Source of the DNA: Teichococcus deserti
Lineage (GTDB): Bacteria > Pseudomonadota > Alphaproteobacteria > Acetobacterales > Acetobacteraceae
Length of the DNA stretch: 40,181 nt
Direction: 5' to 3'
Assembly: GCF_001982615.1 (NCBI RefSeq)
Contig: NZ_MLCO01000073.1
Span: 1-40,181, forward strand
Shown here: in pieces, positions 17,833-25,732 of the stretch
Numbering within the stretch: position 1 is the first letter of the stretch
How the letters are laid out: every line of letters begins with the position of its first letter
Notes under the pieces: generated by a model
Seen by the model: only the letters and a program-made list of their open reading frames with translations
Databases searched by the model: none
Told to the model about the DNA's origin: nothing
Translations under genes and position numbers: made by a program

Positions 17833-18330
17833 ATGAAGCCGGCCCTGCTGCTGCTGGCAGCCTTGACCACCCTGCCCAGCTGCGCCGCGCTGGTCACCGA
17901 AGGCTCGGCCGAGGTCGCCGGCCTCGGCGGCGCGGCGCTCGCCAGCGCGGTCACCCGCGACACCGCGGTCACCGCCGGCATCGGCGTCGGCGTGCTTTCC
18001 GCCGCCCGCGCCGGGCTCGCCTATACCCGCCGCCAGCTGCAATCGGCCGAGCAGGACGGCATCGCCAATGCCGCGGGCCCGCTGCGCCCCGGCGCCGTCG
18101 CCCGCTGGCAGGTCAAGCACAGCCTGCCGGTCGGCGATCCGGCCGGCCAGGTGACCATCGTGCGCGAGATCGGCGGCTTAGGCTTCGCCTGCCGCGAGAT
18201 CGTCTTCTCGATCGAGACCGAGGTGCCGATCGAGACCGAGTTCTTCACCGCCATCATCTGCCGCAACGGCGAGCGCTGGAAATGGGCGAGCGCCGAGCCC
18301 GCGACCGCCCGCTGGGGCTCGCTGCAATGA
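17833..18330 (+). CDS. Putative lipoprotein A, 165 aa (paralogue of the next gene)
   Basis: Function unknown. Residues 1-17 form a lipoprotein-like signal ending in LPSC, a slightly unusual lipobox with Pro at -2. A Gly/Ala-rich stretch follows (VAGLGGAALAS, TAGIGVGVLSA), then a beta-rich C-terminal half. The C-terminus WKWASAEPATARWGSLQ is nearly the same as that of the next gene, so the two are tandem paralogues. The start at 17833 is chosen over 17791 because it begins at the signal and has GAGGAGG about 10 bases upstream. The stop overlaps the next start (ATGA). The pair is divergent from the chemoreceptor. Confidence 0.8.
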   Translation: MKPALLLLAALTTLPSCAALVTEGSAEVAGLGGAALASAVTRDTAVTAGIGVGVLSAARAGLAYTRRQLQSAEQDGIANAAGPLRPGAVARWQVKHSLPVGDPAGQVTIVREIGGLGFACREIVFSIETEVPIETEFFTAIICRNGERWKWASAEPATARWGSLQ

Positions 18331-18821
18331 GGCAGCGCGCCGCGGCGCTGCTGCTGCTGGCCCCCCTGCTTGCGGGATGCGAGCTGGCCGGCGGCATCGC
18401 CGGCGGCCTCACCGGCGCGGCCACGGGCACCATCACCTCCAACCCGGCGGTGGGCTACGCCGTCGGCGTCGGCGTGCGCGCGGCAGCCGACGCGGCGCTG
18501 GCGCGCTGGATGCGCGGCCTGCAGAACGAGGAGCAGACCGCGATCGCCCAGGCCGCCAGCACGCTGGCCCTGAACGAGCCGCGGCCCTGGCAGGTCAATC
18601 ACGAGCTGCCCTTCGGCTGGCGCGACCAGCAGGGCCAGCTGCAGGTGACGCGCATCATCGACACGCCGCTGACCCAATGCCGCGAAATTCTCTTTTCCGT
18701 TGTCGACAAGCCGGAGAAGCCGCCGGAAGGCATCTTCCTCGCCACGGCCTGCCGCAACCCGGGCGGCTGGCGCTGGGCCAGCGCAGAGCCGGCGACGGCG
18801 CGCTGGGGATACCTGCAGTAA
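18327..18821 (+). CDS. Putative lipoprotein B, 164 aa (paralogue of the previous gene)
   Basis: Function unknown. A clear lipobox LLAGC (Cys at residue 18) predicts lipid anchoring. A small-residue segment follows (GGIAGGLTGAATGTI), then GYAVGVGVRAAADA, matching the corresponding part of the previous protein. The C-terminal domain shares the order of an NHELPFG-type motif (KHSLPVG in the neighbour), a Cys-Arg-Glu-Ile segment and the end WRWASAEPATARWGYLQ. Translationally coupled to gene A through ATGA. The start at 18327 fits the signal; the in-frame ATG at 18282 lies inside gene A. A terminator-like palindrome follows 10 bases after the stop. Confidence 0.8.
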   Translation: MRQRAAALLLLAPLLAGCELAGGIAGGLTGAATGTITSNPAVGYAVGVGVRAAADAALARWMRGLQNEEQTAIAQAASTLALNEPRPWQVNHELPFGWRDQQGQLQVTRIIDTPLTQCREILFSVVDKPEKPPEGIFLATACRNPGGWRWASAEPATARWGYLQ

Positions 18822-18824
18822 GGG

Positions 18825-18875
18825 AAGAATCCGGGGGCATTGAATGCCCCCGGACCCCCACATCTGTTTTTTCCC
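18825..18875 (+). repeat. Terminator-like palindromic repeat, copy A
   Basis: Stem CCGGGGGCAT / ATGCCCCCGG (18831-18840 with 18844-18853), loop TGA, then ACCCCCACATCTG and six T (18867-18872). It starts right after the lipoprotein B stop and probably ends that transcript. Same design as copies B, C and D. Confidence 0.75.
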
Positions 18876-18902
18876 GGCTGGGGGGCTATATCCCCGAGAC
18901 CG

Positions 18903-21452
18903 ATGCGAACATTGCCAGAACCGTTTGCCGCCTGGTTCGCCCGCCGCGGCTGGCGGCCCCGCGCCCATCAGCTGGCCATGCTGGAGGCCGCCCAGGCCGG
19001 CGATTCGGCCCTGCTGATCGCGCCCACCGGCGGCGGCAAGACCCTGGCCGGCTTCCTGCCCAGCCTGATCGACCTGCACCGCGACCCGCGCCCGGGACTG
19101 CACACCGTCTATGTCTCGCCGCTGAAGGCGCTGGCCGTCGACATCGCCCGCAACCTGCTGGCGCCGGTGGAGGAGATGGGGCTTGAGCTCCGCATCGAGA
19201 CCCGCACCGGCGACACCCCCGCCAACCGCCGCGTCCGGCAGCGGCAGGACCCGCCGCAGATCCTGCTGACCACGCCGGAAAGCCTGAGCCTGCTGCTGTC
19301 GCTGCCCGACGCCCAGGAGATCTTCGGCAGCCTGGCCTGCATCGTCGTCGACGAGGTGCATGCCCTCGCCGGCGGCAAGCGCGGCGACCAGCTGGCGCTC
19401 TGCCTGTCGCGGCTGACCCGGCTGGCGCCAAAGGCCCGGCGGGTCGGGCTGTCGGCGACGGTGGCGCATCCGGAGGCGATCGCCGCCTGGGTTTCGCCCG
19501 ACGCCCGGCCCGGAGGCGTGCGGCTGGTGCGCGAGCGCGGAGGGGCAGCGCCGGCGCTGGAGGTGATGCTGCCCGCGGGGCGCCTGCCCTGGGGCGGGCA
19601 TATGGGCCTGGCCTCGATGCCCGACGTCTATGCGCGGCTGGGCTCGGCGGGGGTGACCATCATCTTCGTCAACACCCGCGCCCAGGCGGAGCTCTGCTTC
19701 GCCGCCCTGTGGCGGCTGAACGAGGATAACCTGCCGATCGCCCTGCACCACGGCTCGCTGACCGTCGAGCAGCGCCGCAAGGTGGAAGCCGCGATGGCGG
19801 CGGGCAAGCTGCGCGCGGTGGTGGCGACGGCCTCGCTCGACCTCGGCATCGACTGGGGCGCGGTCGACCAGGTGATCCAGGTCGGCGCGCCGAAGGGCGT
19901 CGCACGCCTGCTGCAGCGGGTCGGCCGCGCCAACCACCGGATGGACGAGGCCAGCCGCGCCATCCTGGTGCCGGCCAACCGCTTCGAGGTGATCGAATGC
20001 CGCGCCGCCATCCAGGCCGTCGCCGCCGGCGAGGTGGATGGCGAGCCGCCGCGGCCGGGCGGGCTCGACGTGCTGGCGCAGCACATGCTGGCCATGGCCT
20101 GCCACGCCCCCTACCACCCCGACGACCTGTTCGAGGAGGTGCGGCGGGCGCAGCCTTATGCCACGCTGTCCCGCCGCGACTTCGACGACACGCTGCGCTT
20201 CGTCGAGGATGGCGGCTATGCGCTGACCGCCTATGAGCGATTCAGGAAACTGTTCCGCGACGCCGAGGGGCTGGTGCATGTGCGCGGGCCGCAGGTGGCG
20301 CGGCAGCTGCGGATGAACCTTGGCACCATCGTCGAGACGCCGCTGCTGAAGGTGCGGCTGCGCGGCGGCCCGGTGCTGGGCGAGGTGGAGGAGTGGTTCA
20401 TCTCCACCCTCGAGCCCGGCGACAACTTTCTGTTCGCCGGGCGGCTGCTGAAATACGAACGGCTCGATCCGACGGCGGCCGTGGTGTCGCCGGGTGGCGA
20501 AAGCGAGCCGCGCATCCCGACCTATGCCGGCTCGCGCATGCCGCTCTCGACTGACCTGGCGCGCCGGGTGCGGGCGATCCTGTCGGACCCGAAAGCCTGG
20601 CGCGCCTTGCCGCCGCCGGTGCGCGAATGGCTGCGGCTGCAGCAGCACGCCTCGGAACTGCCCCCCGCCGAGGGGCTCCTGATAGAGACCTTCCCGCGCG
20701 GCGGCCGCTTCTTCCTGGTCGCCTATTGCTTCGAGGGGCGGCTGGCGCACCAGACGCTGGGCATGCTGCTGACCCGGCGGATGGAGCGGCTGGGGCTGGC
20801 GCCGCTCGGCTTCCTCGGCACCGACTATGTGCTGGCCGCTTGGTCGGCCTTCCCGGTCACCGATGTGGAGGCGCTCTTCACCGAGGACCTGCTGGGCGAG
20901 GAGCTGGAGGAATGGATGGCGGAAAGCTCGATGCTCCGCCGCAGCTTCCGCAACATCGCCACCATCGCCGGGCTGCTGGAGAAGAACCATCCGGGCGCCG
21001 AAAAGTCCGGGCGGCAGATGACCATGAGCGCCGACCTGATCTACGACGTGCTGCGCAAGCACGAGCCCGACCATATCCTGCTGCGCGCGACGCGGGCCGA
21101 GGCGGCGGCCGGCCTGACCGATGTCGGCCGCATCGGCAGCCTGCTCTCGCGCATCCAGGGCCGCATCCGGCACCGCGCGCTGGAGCGGGTGTCGCCGCTG
21201 GCCGTCCCCGCCCTGATCGAGGAGGGGCGCGAATGGGTCTCCGGCAATGCCGAGGAGGCGCTGCTGGCCGAGGCCGTCGCCCTGGTCGAGGAAGCCACCG
21301 ACGGCGCCGACCATTTCTCCGGCGCGCTGGGGCTCGAGGAGCAGCTCGGCCCGGCACCCGCCCCGCGGCCGCAGCGCGACCGCCGCACCCGCGTCGTCCG
21401 CCGCGCGCCGCGTGCCGTGACGGGCGGTGCCAGACGCGTCGGCGACGGTTAA
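18903..21452 (+). CDS. Ligase-associated Lhr-type DNA helicase, 849 aa
   Basis: Superfamily 2 ATP-dependent 3'-5' DNA helicase of the Lhr core family found with DNA-end-processing enzymes. Motif I APTGGGKT (40-47), motif II DEVH (150-153), motif III SAT (184-186) and motif VI QRVGRANH are seen, followed by the winged-helix and DUF4145-free Lhr C-terminal region to about 800. The last 40 residues are Arg/Pro-rich. The ATG at 18903 begins the normal N-terminus; the earlier in-frame ATG (18840) would translate repeat copy A and is rejected. PdeM follows, the usual partner; the ATP-dependent ligase and exonuclease partners are not in the window. Confidence 0.92.
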   Translation: MRTLPEPFAAWFARRGWRPRAHQLAMLEAAQAGDSALLIAPTGGGKTLAGFLPSLIDLHRDPRPGLHTVYVSPLKALAVDIARNLLAPVEEMGLELRIETRTGDTPANRRVRQRQDPPQILLTTPESLSLLLSLPDAQEIFGSLACIVVDEVHALAGGKRGDQLALCLSRLTRLAPKARRVGLSATVAHPEAIAAWVSPDARPGGVRLVRERGGAAPALEVMLPAGRLPWGGHMGLASMPDVYARLGSAGVTIIFVNTRAQAELCFAALWRLNEDNLPIALHHGSLTVEQRRKVEAAMAAGKLRAVVATASLDLGIDWGAVDQVIQVGAPKGVARLLQRVGRANHRMDEASRAILVPANRFEVIECRAAIQAVAAGEVDGEPPRPGGLDVLAQHMLAMACHAPYHPDDLFEEVRRAQPYATLSRRDFDDTLRFVEDGGYALTAYERFRKLFRDAEGLVHVRGPQVARQLRMNLGTIVETPLLKVRLRGGPVLGEVEEWFISTLEPGDNFLFAGRLLKYERLDPTAAVVSPGGESEPRIPTYAGSRMPLSTDLARRVRAILSDPKAWRALPPPVREWLRLQQHASELPPAEGLLIETFPRGGRFFLVAYCFEGRLAHQTLGMLLTRRMERLGLAPLGFLGTDYVLAAWSAFPVTDVEALFTEDLLGEELEEWMAESSMLRRSFRNIATIAGLLEKNHPGAEKSGRQMTMSADLIYDVLRKHEPDHILLRATRAEAAAGLTDVGRIGSLLSRIQGRIRHRALERVSPLAVPALIEEGREWVSGNAEEALLAEAVALVEEATDGADHFSGALGLEEQLGPAPAPRPQRDRRTRVVRRAPRAVTGGARRVGDG

Positions 21453-21543
21453 GCCGGCCGCCAGAATTTCGCCGCATTTCCGCGGCTTGCGGCAGCTTTT
21501 CCCCTTCCCGCCTCTGCCGCACTCCGGTAACGCAGGGGAAGCA

Positions 21544-22266
21544 ATGATTTCAGCGCCCTTTCACCTGGCCGGCGAACGCCTGCTGCTCGATCCCGCCGGG
21601 GCTCTGTTCTGGCCCGCCCGACATCTGCTGGTGCTGGCCGACCTGCACCTGGAAAAGGGCAGCCACTTCGCCGCCCGCGGCCAGCTGGTGCCGCCCTACG
21701 ACACGCGCGAGACCCTGGCGCGGCTGCAGCCGCTGCTGCGCCGCTATGCGCCCGCGCATCTGCTGTTCCTGGGGGACTCCTTCCATGACGCCGCCGGCCC
21801 GTCGCGGCTGGCCGCGCCCGACCGCCAGGCGCTGCTGACGCTGCTGGCCGGGCGCGAGGTCACCTGGGTGCTGGGCAATCACGACCCGGTCCCGCCCGAG
21901 GGCCTGCCCGGCGCCGCGGTGGAGGAATTGAAGCTCGGCCCCCTGACCTTCCGCCACGAGGGCCGCCCCGGCACGGCCGCCGGCTTCGAGCTCAGCGGCC
22001 ATTTCCATCCCAAGGCGGCGCTGGCGACGCGCTGCGGCCCGGTCGAGCGCCCCTGCTTCCTGGCCGATGCGCGGCGCGTGCTGCTGCCGGCCTTCGGCGC
22101 CTATACAGGTGGGCTGGCGATCACCGCGGCGCCGATCGCGGCGCTGTTCCCGCGCGGCGGGCGCGCCTTCCTGCTGGGGCGCGACCGGCTCTACAGCCTG
22201 GCCACCGGGCCGATGCGGCAGATGGCCGCCGCCGCCGGGCGCATGGCGCCGATCGGCGCGGCATGA
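21544..22266 (+). CDS. pdeM: Ligase-associated endonuclease PdeM, 240 aa
   Basis: Calcineurin-type metallophosphoesterase with predicted DNA nuclease activity, the normal genomic partner of the Lhr helicase upstream. The two-metal site is complete: LADLHLEKG with Asp33 and His35, GDSFHD (77-82), GNHD (111-114) and GHFHP (152-156). The ATG has AGGGGA just upstream. It lies 91 bases after the helicase and overlaps the photolyase start by ATGA, so it is read with the repair genes downstream. Confidence 0.92.
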   Translation: MISAPFHLAGERLLLDPAGALFWPARHLLVLADLHLEKGSHFAARGQLVPPYDTRETLARLQPLLRRYAPAHLLFLGDSFHDAAGPSRLAAPDRQALLTLLAGREVTWVLGNHDPVPPEGLPGAAVEELKLGPLTFRHEGRPGTAAGFELSGHFHPKAALATRCGPVERPCFLADARRVLLPAFGAYTGGLAITAAPIAALFPRGGRAFLLGRDRLYSLATGPMRQMAAAAGRMAPIGAA

Positions 22267-23693
22267 CCGCCGCCGCCCCCACGCTGGTCTGGTTCCGCCA
22301 GGACCTGCGCCTGGCCGACAACCCGGCGCTGCATGCCGCGGCCGAAGGGCCGATGCTGGCCGTCTATGTGCTGGACGACGCCGCGCACCGGCATGGCGGG
22401 GCGAACCGCTGGTGGCTGCATCACAGCCTGGCCGCGCTGGCCAAGGCGCTGGAGGCCCGTGGCGCCGCGCTGCATCTGCTGCATGGCGATGCGGTGGCGG
22501 AAATCCCGAAGCTGGCCAAGGCGATCGGGGCGCAGAGCGTGCAGGCCGGGCGGCTCTATGCCCCCTGGGCCCGGGCACGCGACGCCGCGGTGGCCGAGGC
22601 GCTGGAGGCCGAGGGCCGCAAGCTGGTTCTGCACACCTCCTCCGTGTTGCTGGAGCCGGATCGGCTGCGCACCGGCCAGGGCAAGCCTTACGCCGTCTAC
22701 ACCCCCTTCGCGCGCGCCATCATGGCGATGGGCGAGCCGCCGCCCGCCATCCCGGCGCCCGGGAAGCTGGCCGGGGTGAAGCCGCCGAAGGGGGGCGTCA
22801 GCCTCGGCTCGCTGAAGCTGCTGCCGCACAAGCCGGAGCCCGACTGGGCCGCCGCCTTCCCCGCGATGTGGACCCCGGGCGAGGACGCCGCCCAGGCCCG
22901 GCTGGCGGAATTCGCCGGCGAGGACGCGGCCGATTATGCCGACGGCCGCAACACCCCGGGCATCGACGGCACCTCGCGCCTGTCGCCCCGCCTGCACTGG
23001 GGCGAGCTGTCGCCGCGCCAGGTCTGGCACGCGGTGGCCGGGCACGGCCAGGATGGCGGCCGACAAACCTGGCTGAAGGAGATCCTGTGGCGGGAGTTTT
23101 CCTACCACACGCTGTGGCACCGCCCGCAGTTGCCGGACAAGCCGCTGCGCGCCGAGTTCGAGCAGTTCGGCTGGCAGCCGGATGCGAAGCTGCTGGCGGC
23201 CTGGCAGCGCGGCCAGACCGGCTATCCGATCGTCGATGCCGGCATGCGCCAGCTGTGGAAGCATGGCTGGATGCACAACCGGGTGCGGATGATCACCGGC
23301 AGCTTCCTGGTCAAGCACCTGCTGCAGCCCTGGCAGGATGGCGCGGCCTGGTTCCTCGACACGCTGGTCGATGGCGACCTCGCCAGCAACAGCCAGAACT
23401 GGCAGTGGGTCTCCGGCTGCGGAGTGGATGCGGCGCCGTATTTCCGCATCTTCAACCCGATCCTGCAGGGCCAGAAATTCGACGCCGACGGCGCCTATGT
23501 GCGCGATTTCGTCCCCGAGCTGGCGCAGCTGCCCGACAAGTGGCTGCACCAGCCCTGGGCCGCGCCGGAGGCCGTGCTGCGCGGCGCCGGGGTGACGCTC
23601 GGCCAGACCTATCCGAAGCCGGTGGTCGACCATGCCGGCGCGCGGGCCCGGGCGCTGGCCGCCTTCGCGGATCTGCGGAGCGGCCGAGAATGA
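22263..23693 (+). CDS. phrB: Deoxyribodipyrimidine photolyase (class I CPD type), 476 aa
   Basis: Light-driven, FAD-dependent repair of cyclobutane pyrimidine dimers. The N-terminal antenna domain opens with LVWFRQDLRLADN. The C-terminal FAD domain has the family signatures GYPIVDAGMRQLW and MHNRVRMITGSFLVKHL, then NSQNWQWVSGCGVDAAPYFR, which include the conserved Trp electron-transfer positions. Length is standard. Both ends overlap neighbours by ATGA (pdeM before, a metallophosphatase after), placing it inside a repair operon. A second photolyase of another family lies 2 kb downstream. Confidence 0.95.
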   Translation: MTAAAPTLVWFRQDLRLADNPALHAAAEGPMLAVYVLDDAAHRHGGANRWWLHHSLAALAKALEARGAALHLLHGDAVAEIPKLAKAIGAQSVQAGRLYAPWARARDAAVAEALEAEGRKLVLHTSSVLLEPDRLRTGQGKPYAVYTPFARAIMAMGEPPPAIPAPGKLAGVKPPKGGVSLGSLKLLPHKPEPDWAAAFPAMWTPGEDAAQARLAEFAGEDAADYADGRNTPGIDGTSRLSPRLHWGELSPRQVWHAVAGHGQDGGRQTWLKEILWREFSYHTLWHRPQLPDKPLRAEFEQFGWQPDAKLLAAWQRGQTGYPIVDAGMRQLWKHGWMHNRVRMITGSFLVKHLLQPWQDGAAWFLDTLVDGDLASNSQNWQWVSGCGVDAAPYFRIFNPILQGQKFDADGAYVRDFVPELAQLPDKWLHQPWAAPEAVLRGAGVTLGQTYPKPVVDHAGARARALAAFADLRSGRE

Positions 23694-24424
23694 CCCCGGG
23701 GACAGCGCTGCTGGCGCGGCTGAAGCGCGACTTCAAGGGGCTGCGGGTGGTGGGCGACGTGCATGGCGACGCCCGCGCCTTCGCCGCCGCCGTCGAGGGC
23801 GCCGCCGAGAAGCGCTTCTTCGTGCTGCAGCTGGGCGACCTGACCGATCGCGGGCCGGACAATCCCGGCACGCTGCGGCTGGCCTTCGACATGGTCGAGG
23901 GCGGCACGGGCCTGTTCATCCTGGGCAACCACGACCACAAGCTGCGCCGGGCGCTGGGCGGCGCCCTGGTGCGCCCCGACCCCGAGGGGCTGGGCGTCAC
24001 CCTGGCCCAGCTCGACGCCGCCGACGATGGCGACGCGCTGAAGGCCCGCGCCATGGCGGCGATCGGCGCGGCGCCGGCCTGGCTGCGGCTGGGCTCCTGG
24101 CTGTTCGTGCATGGCGGCTTCCATCCGCGGATGCTGCGCGAGGCTTCGCCGCCGGATGCCGGCAGCGAGAAGCCCGAGGGGCTGGTGCCGCGCGCGCTGT
24201 TCGGCCAGGTGACCAGCCGGACGCGGGCCGACGGCTATCCCGAGCGGCTGCACAACTGGGTGCACCGCATCCCGTCCGGCATCACCGTCTATTGCGGGCA
24301 TGAGCTGCGCAGCTTGGACGGGCGGCCCTATGTGGCGGTCTCGGCCGCCGGGGGGCGCGCGGTGTTCCTGGACACCGGGGCCGGCAAGGGCGGGCATCTC
24401 TCCTGGATGGATCTTCCCTGGTAG
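23690..24424 (+). CDS. PPP-like metallophosphoesterase, 244 aa
   Basis: Phosphoesterase of the PPP/ApaH/PrpE group: GDVHGD (22-27), GDLTDRGPD (49-57), GNHDHK (79-84), a C-terminal VHGGFHP and CGHE. These are the metal ligands and the Asp/His pair of serine/threonine phosphatases and dinucleoside polyphosphatases. Substrate unknown: a phosphoprotein, Ap4A or an RNA cap are all within the family. The start at 23690 overlaps the photolyase stop (ATGA), so it is the last gene of the lhr-pdeM-phrB group. Confidence 0.9.
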   Translation: MTPGTALLARLKRDFKGLRVVGDVHGDARAFAAAVEGAAEKRFFVLQLGDLTDRGPDNPGTLRLAFDMVEGGTGLFILGNHDHKLRRALGGALVRPDPEGLGVTLAQLDAADDGDALKARAMAAIGAAPAWLRLGSWLFVHGGFHPRMLREASPPDAGSEKPEGLVPRALFGQVTSRTRADGYPERLHNWVHRIPSGITVYCGHELRSLDGRPYVAVSAAGGRAVFLDTGAGKGGHLSWMDLPW

Positions 24425-24505
24425 TCCTGGCCTGGCAGCTTGCGGCGCGTGACCGGCAGGGCGACACTGGCGTGACAGAAACGCGCCAAGCCTCGGGGGA
24501 ATGCC

Positions 24506-25681
24506 GTGCCGATCGCCACCAATATCGAGGATCTGCGCGACATCGCGCGCCGCCGCATCCCGCGCGCCATCTTCGACTATGCCGATCGCGGCTCCTATGA
24601 CGAGGCGACGCTGCGCGCCAACCGCGAGGATCTGGCCGCGCTGAAGCTGCGCCAGCGGGTGATGGTCGATGTGTCGGAGCGCAGCACGGCCACCACCATG
24701 CTGGGCGAGAAGGTCACCATGCCGGTGGCCATCGCGCCCACCGGGCTGACCGGGCTGTTCCATGCCGATGGCGAGATCCATGGCTGCCGCGCGGCGCATG
24801 AATTCGGCATTCCTTTCACGCTGTCGACCATGTCGATCTGCTCGATCGAGGATGTGGCTGAGGCGGTGCAGAAGCCGTTCTGGTTCCAGCTCTACGTCAT
24901 GCGGGACCGCGGCTTCTCGAAGTCGCTGGTGGAGCGGGCGATCGCCGCCAAGTGCTCGGCGCTGGTGCTGACGCTGGACCTGCAGATCCAGGGGCAGCGG
25001 CATCGCGACATCAAGAACGGGCTGGCGGTGCCGCCGAAGCTGACGCTGCGCAACGCGCTGGACATCGCCACCAAGCCGCGCTGGGCGATGGAAGTGCTGC
25101 GCGGCAAGCGCAAGACTTTTGGTAATCTGACCAACGCGCCCACCGGGGGGTCGGGGCTGACCACGCTGTCGCACTGGATCGCCGGGCAGTTCGATCCGTC
25201 GCTGTCCTGGAAGGACGTGGCCTGGATCCGCTCGATCTGGCCGGGGAAGCTGATCCTCAAGGGCGTCTGCGATGTCGACGATGCGCGCATCGCCGCCGAG
25301 ACGGGCGCCGATGCCATCGTTGTCTCGAACCATGGCGGTCGGCAGCTGGATGGGGCGCCGTCCTCGATCTCGCTGCTGCCGTCGGTGGCGGAGGCGGTGG
25401 GCGACCGGACCGAGGTGCTGTTCGATGGCGGGGTGCGGTCCGGCCAGGATGTGATGAAGGCGATGGCGCTGGGGGCCAAGGGCTGCATGATCGGCAAGGC
25501 CTGGCTGTATGGCCTGGCGGCCGGCGGGCATGCCGGGGTGACGCAGATGCTGGAGATCATCCGCAAGGAGCTGGATGTCAGCATGGCGCTGACCGGCATC
25601 CGCGACGTGCGCGAGATTTCTCCCGACGTGCTGCATGCCCCGCGCCATGGGGATGTCGTGCTGCCGCCCGGCGGCCGCTGA
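24506..25681 (+). CDS. lldD: FMN-dependent L-lactate dehydrogenase-like enzyme, 391 aa
   Basis: Alpha-hydroxy-acid oxidase family TIM barrel that oxidises an L-2-hydroxy acid, most likely lactate to pyruvate, passing electrons to the respiratory chain. The FMN/catalytic signature SNHGGRQLD with the active-site His is present, as are PVAIAPTGLTGL near the N-terminus, the Lys of GKLILKGV, and FDGGVRSGQDV. The GTG start at 24506 has GGGGGA five bases upstream and matches the family N-terminus (IATNIEDLRDIA). Other family members (glycolate, mandelate) cannot be excluded. It converges on the FeS photolyase with a terminator-like palindrome between. Confidence 0.9.
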   Translation: MPIATNIEDLRDIARRRIPRAIFDYADRGSYDEATLRANREDLAALKLRQRVMVDVSERSTATTMLGEKVTMPVAIAPTGLTGLFHADGEIHGCRAAHEFGIPFTLSTMSICSIEDVAEAVQKPFWFQLYVMRDRGFSKSLVERAIAAKCSALVLTLDLQIQGQRHRDIKNGLAVPPKLTLRNALDIATKPRWAMEVLRGKRKTFGNLTNAPTGGSGLTTLSHWIAGQFDPSLSWKDVAWIRSIWPGKLILKGVCDVDDARIAAETGADAIVVSNHGGRQLDGAPSSISLLPSVAEAVGDRTEVLFDGGVRSGQDVMKAMALGAKGCMIGKAWLYGLAAGGHAGVTQMLEIIRKELDVSMALTGIRDVREISPDVLHAPRHGDVVLPPGGR

Positions 25682-25682
25682 A

Positions 25683-25730
25683 ACAGACAGAAAAAAGATG
25701 GGGTCCAGGGGAATTCCTTCCCCTGGCCTT
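25683..25730 (-). repeat. Terminator-like palindromic repeat, copy B
   Basis: On the minus strand: stem CCAGGGGAA / TTCCCCTGG (25705-25726 region, GGAA loop), then ACCCCATC and six T (complement of 25691-25696), then CTGTCTG. It begins about 6 bases after the stop of the FeS photolyase gene, whose transcript it probably ends. Confidence 0.75.
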
Positions 25731-25732
25731 GC

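Noticed and set aside
18840-18902. Longer N-terminus for the Lhr helicase from the ATG at 18840
   Set aside because: The extra codons translate repeat copy A, a terminator-like palindrome, and do not resemble Lhr N-termini.
18021-21314. A 1097-codon open frame on the minus strand across the Lhr helicase and lipoproteins
   Set aside because: It is antisense to genes with full motif support, has a His/Gln/Arg-rich shadow composition typical of high-GC DNA, and shows no recognisable domain.
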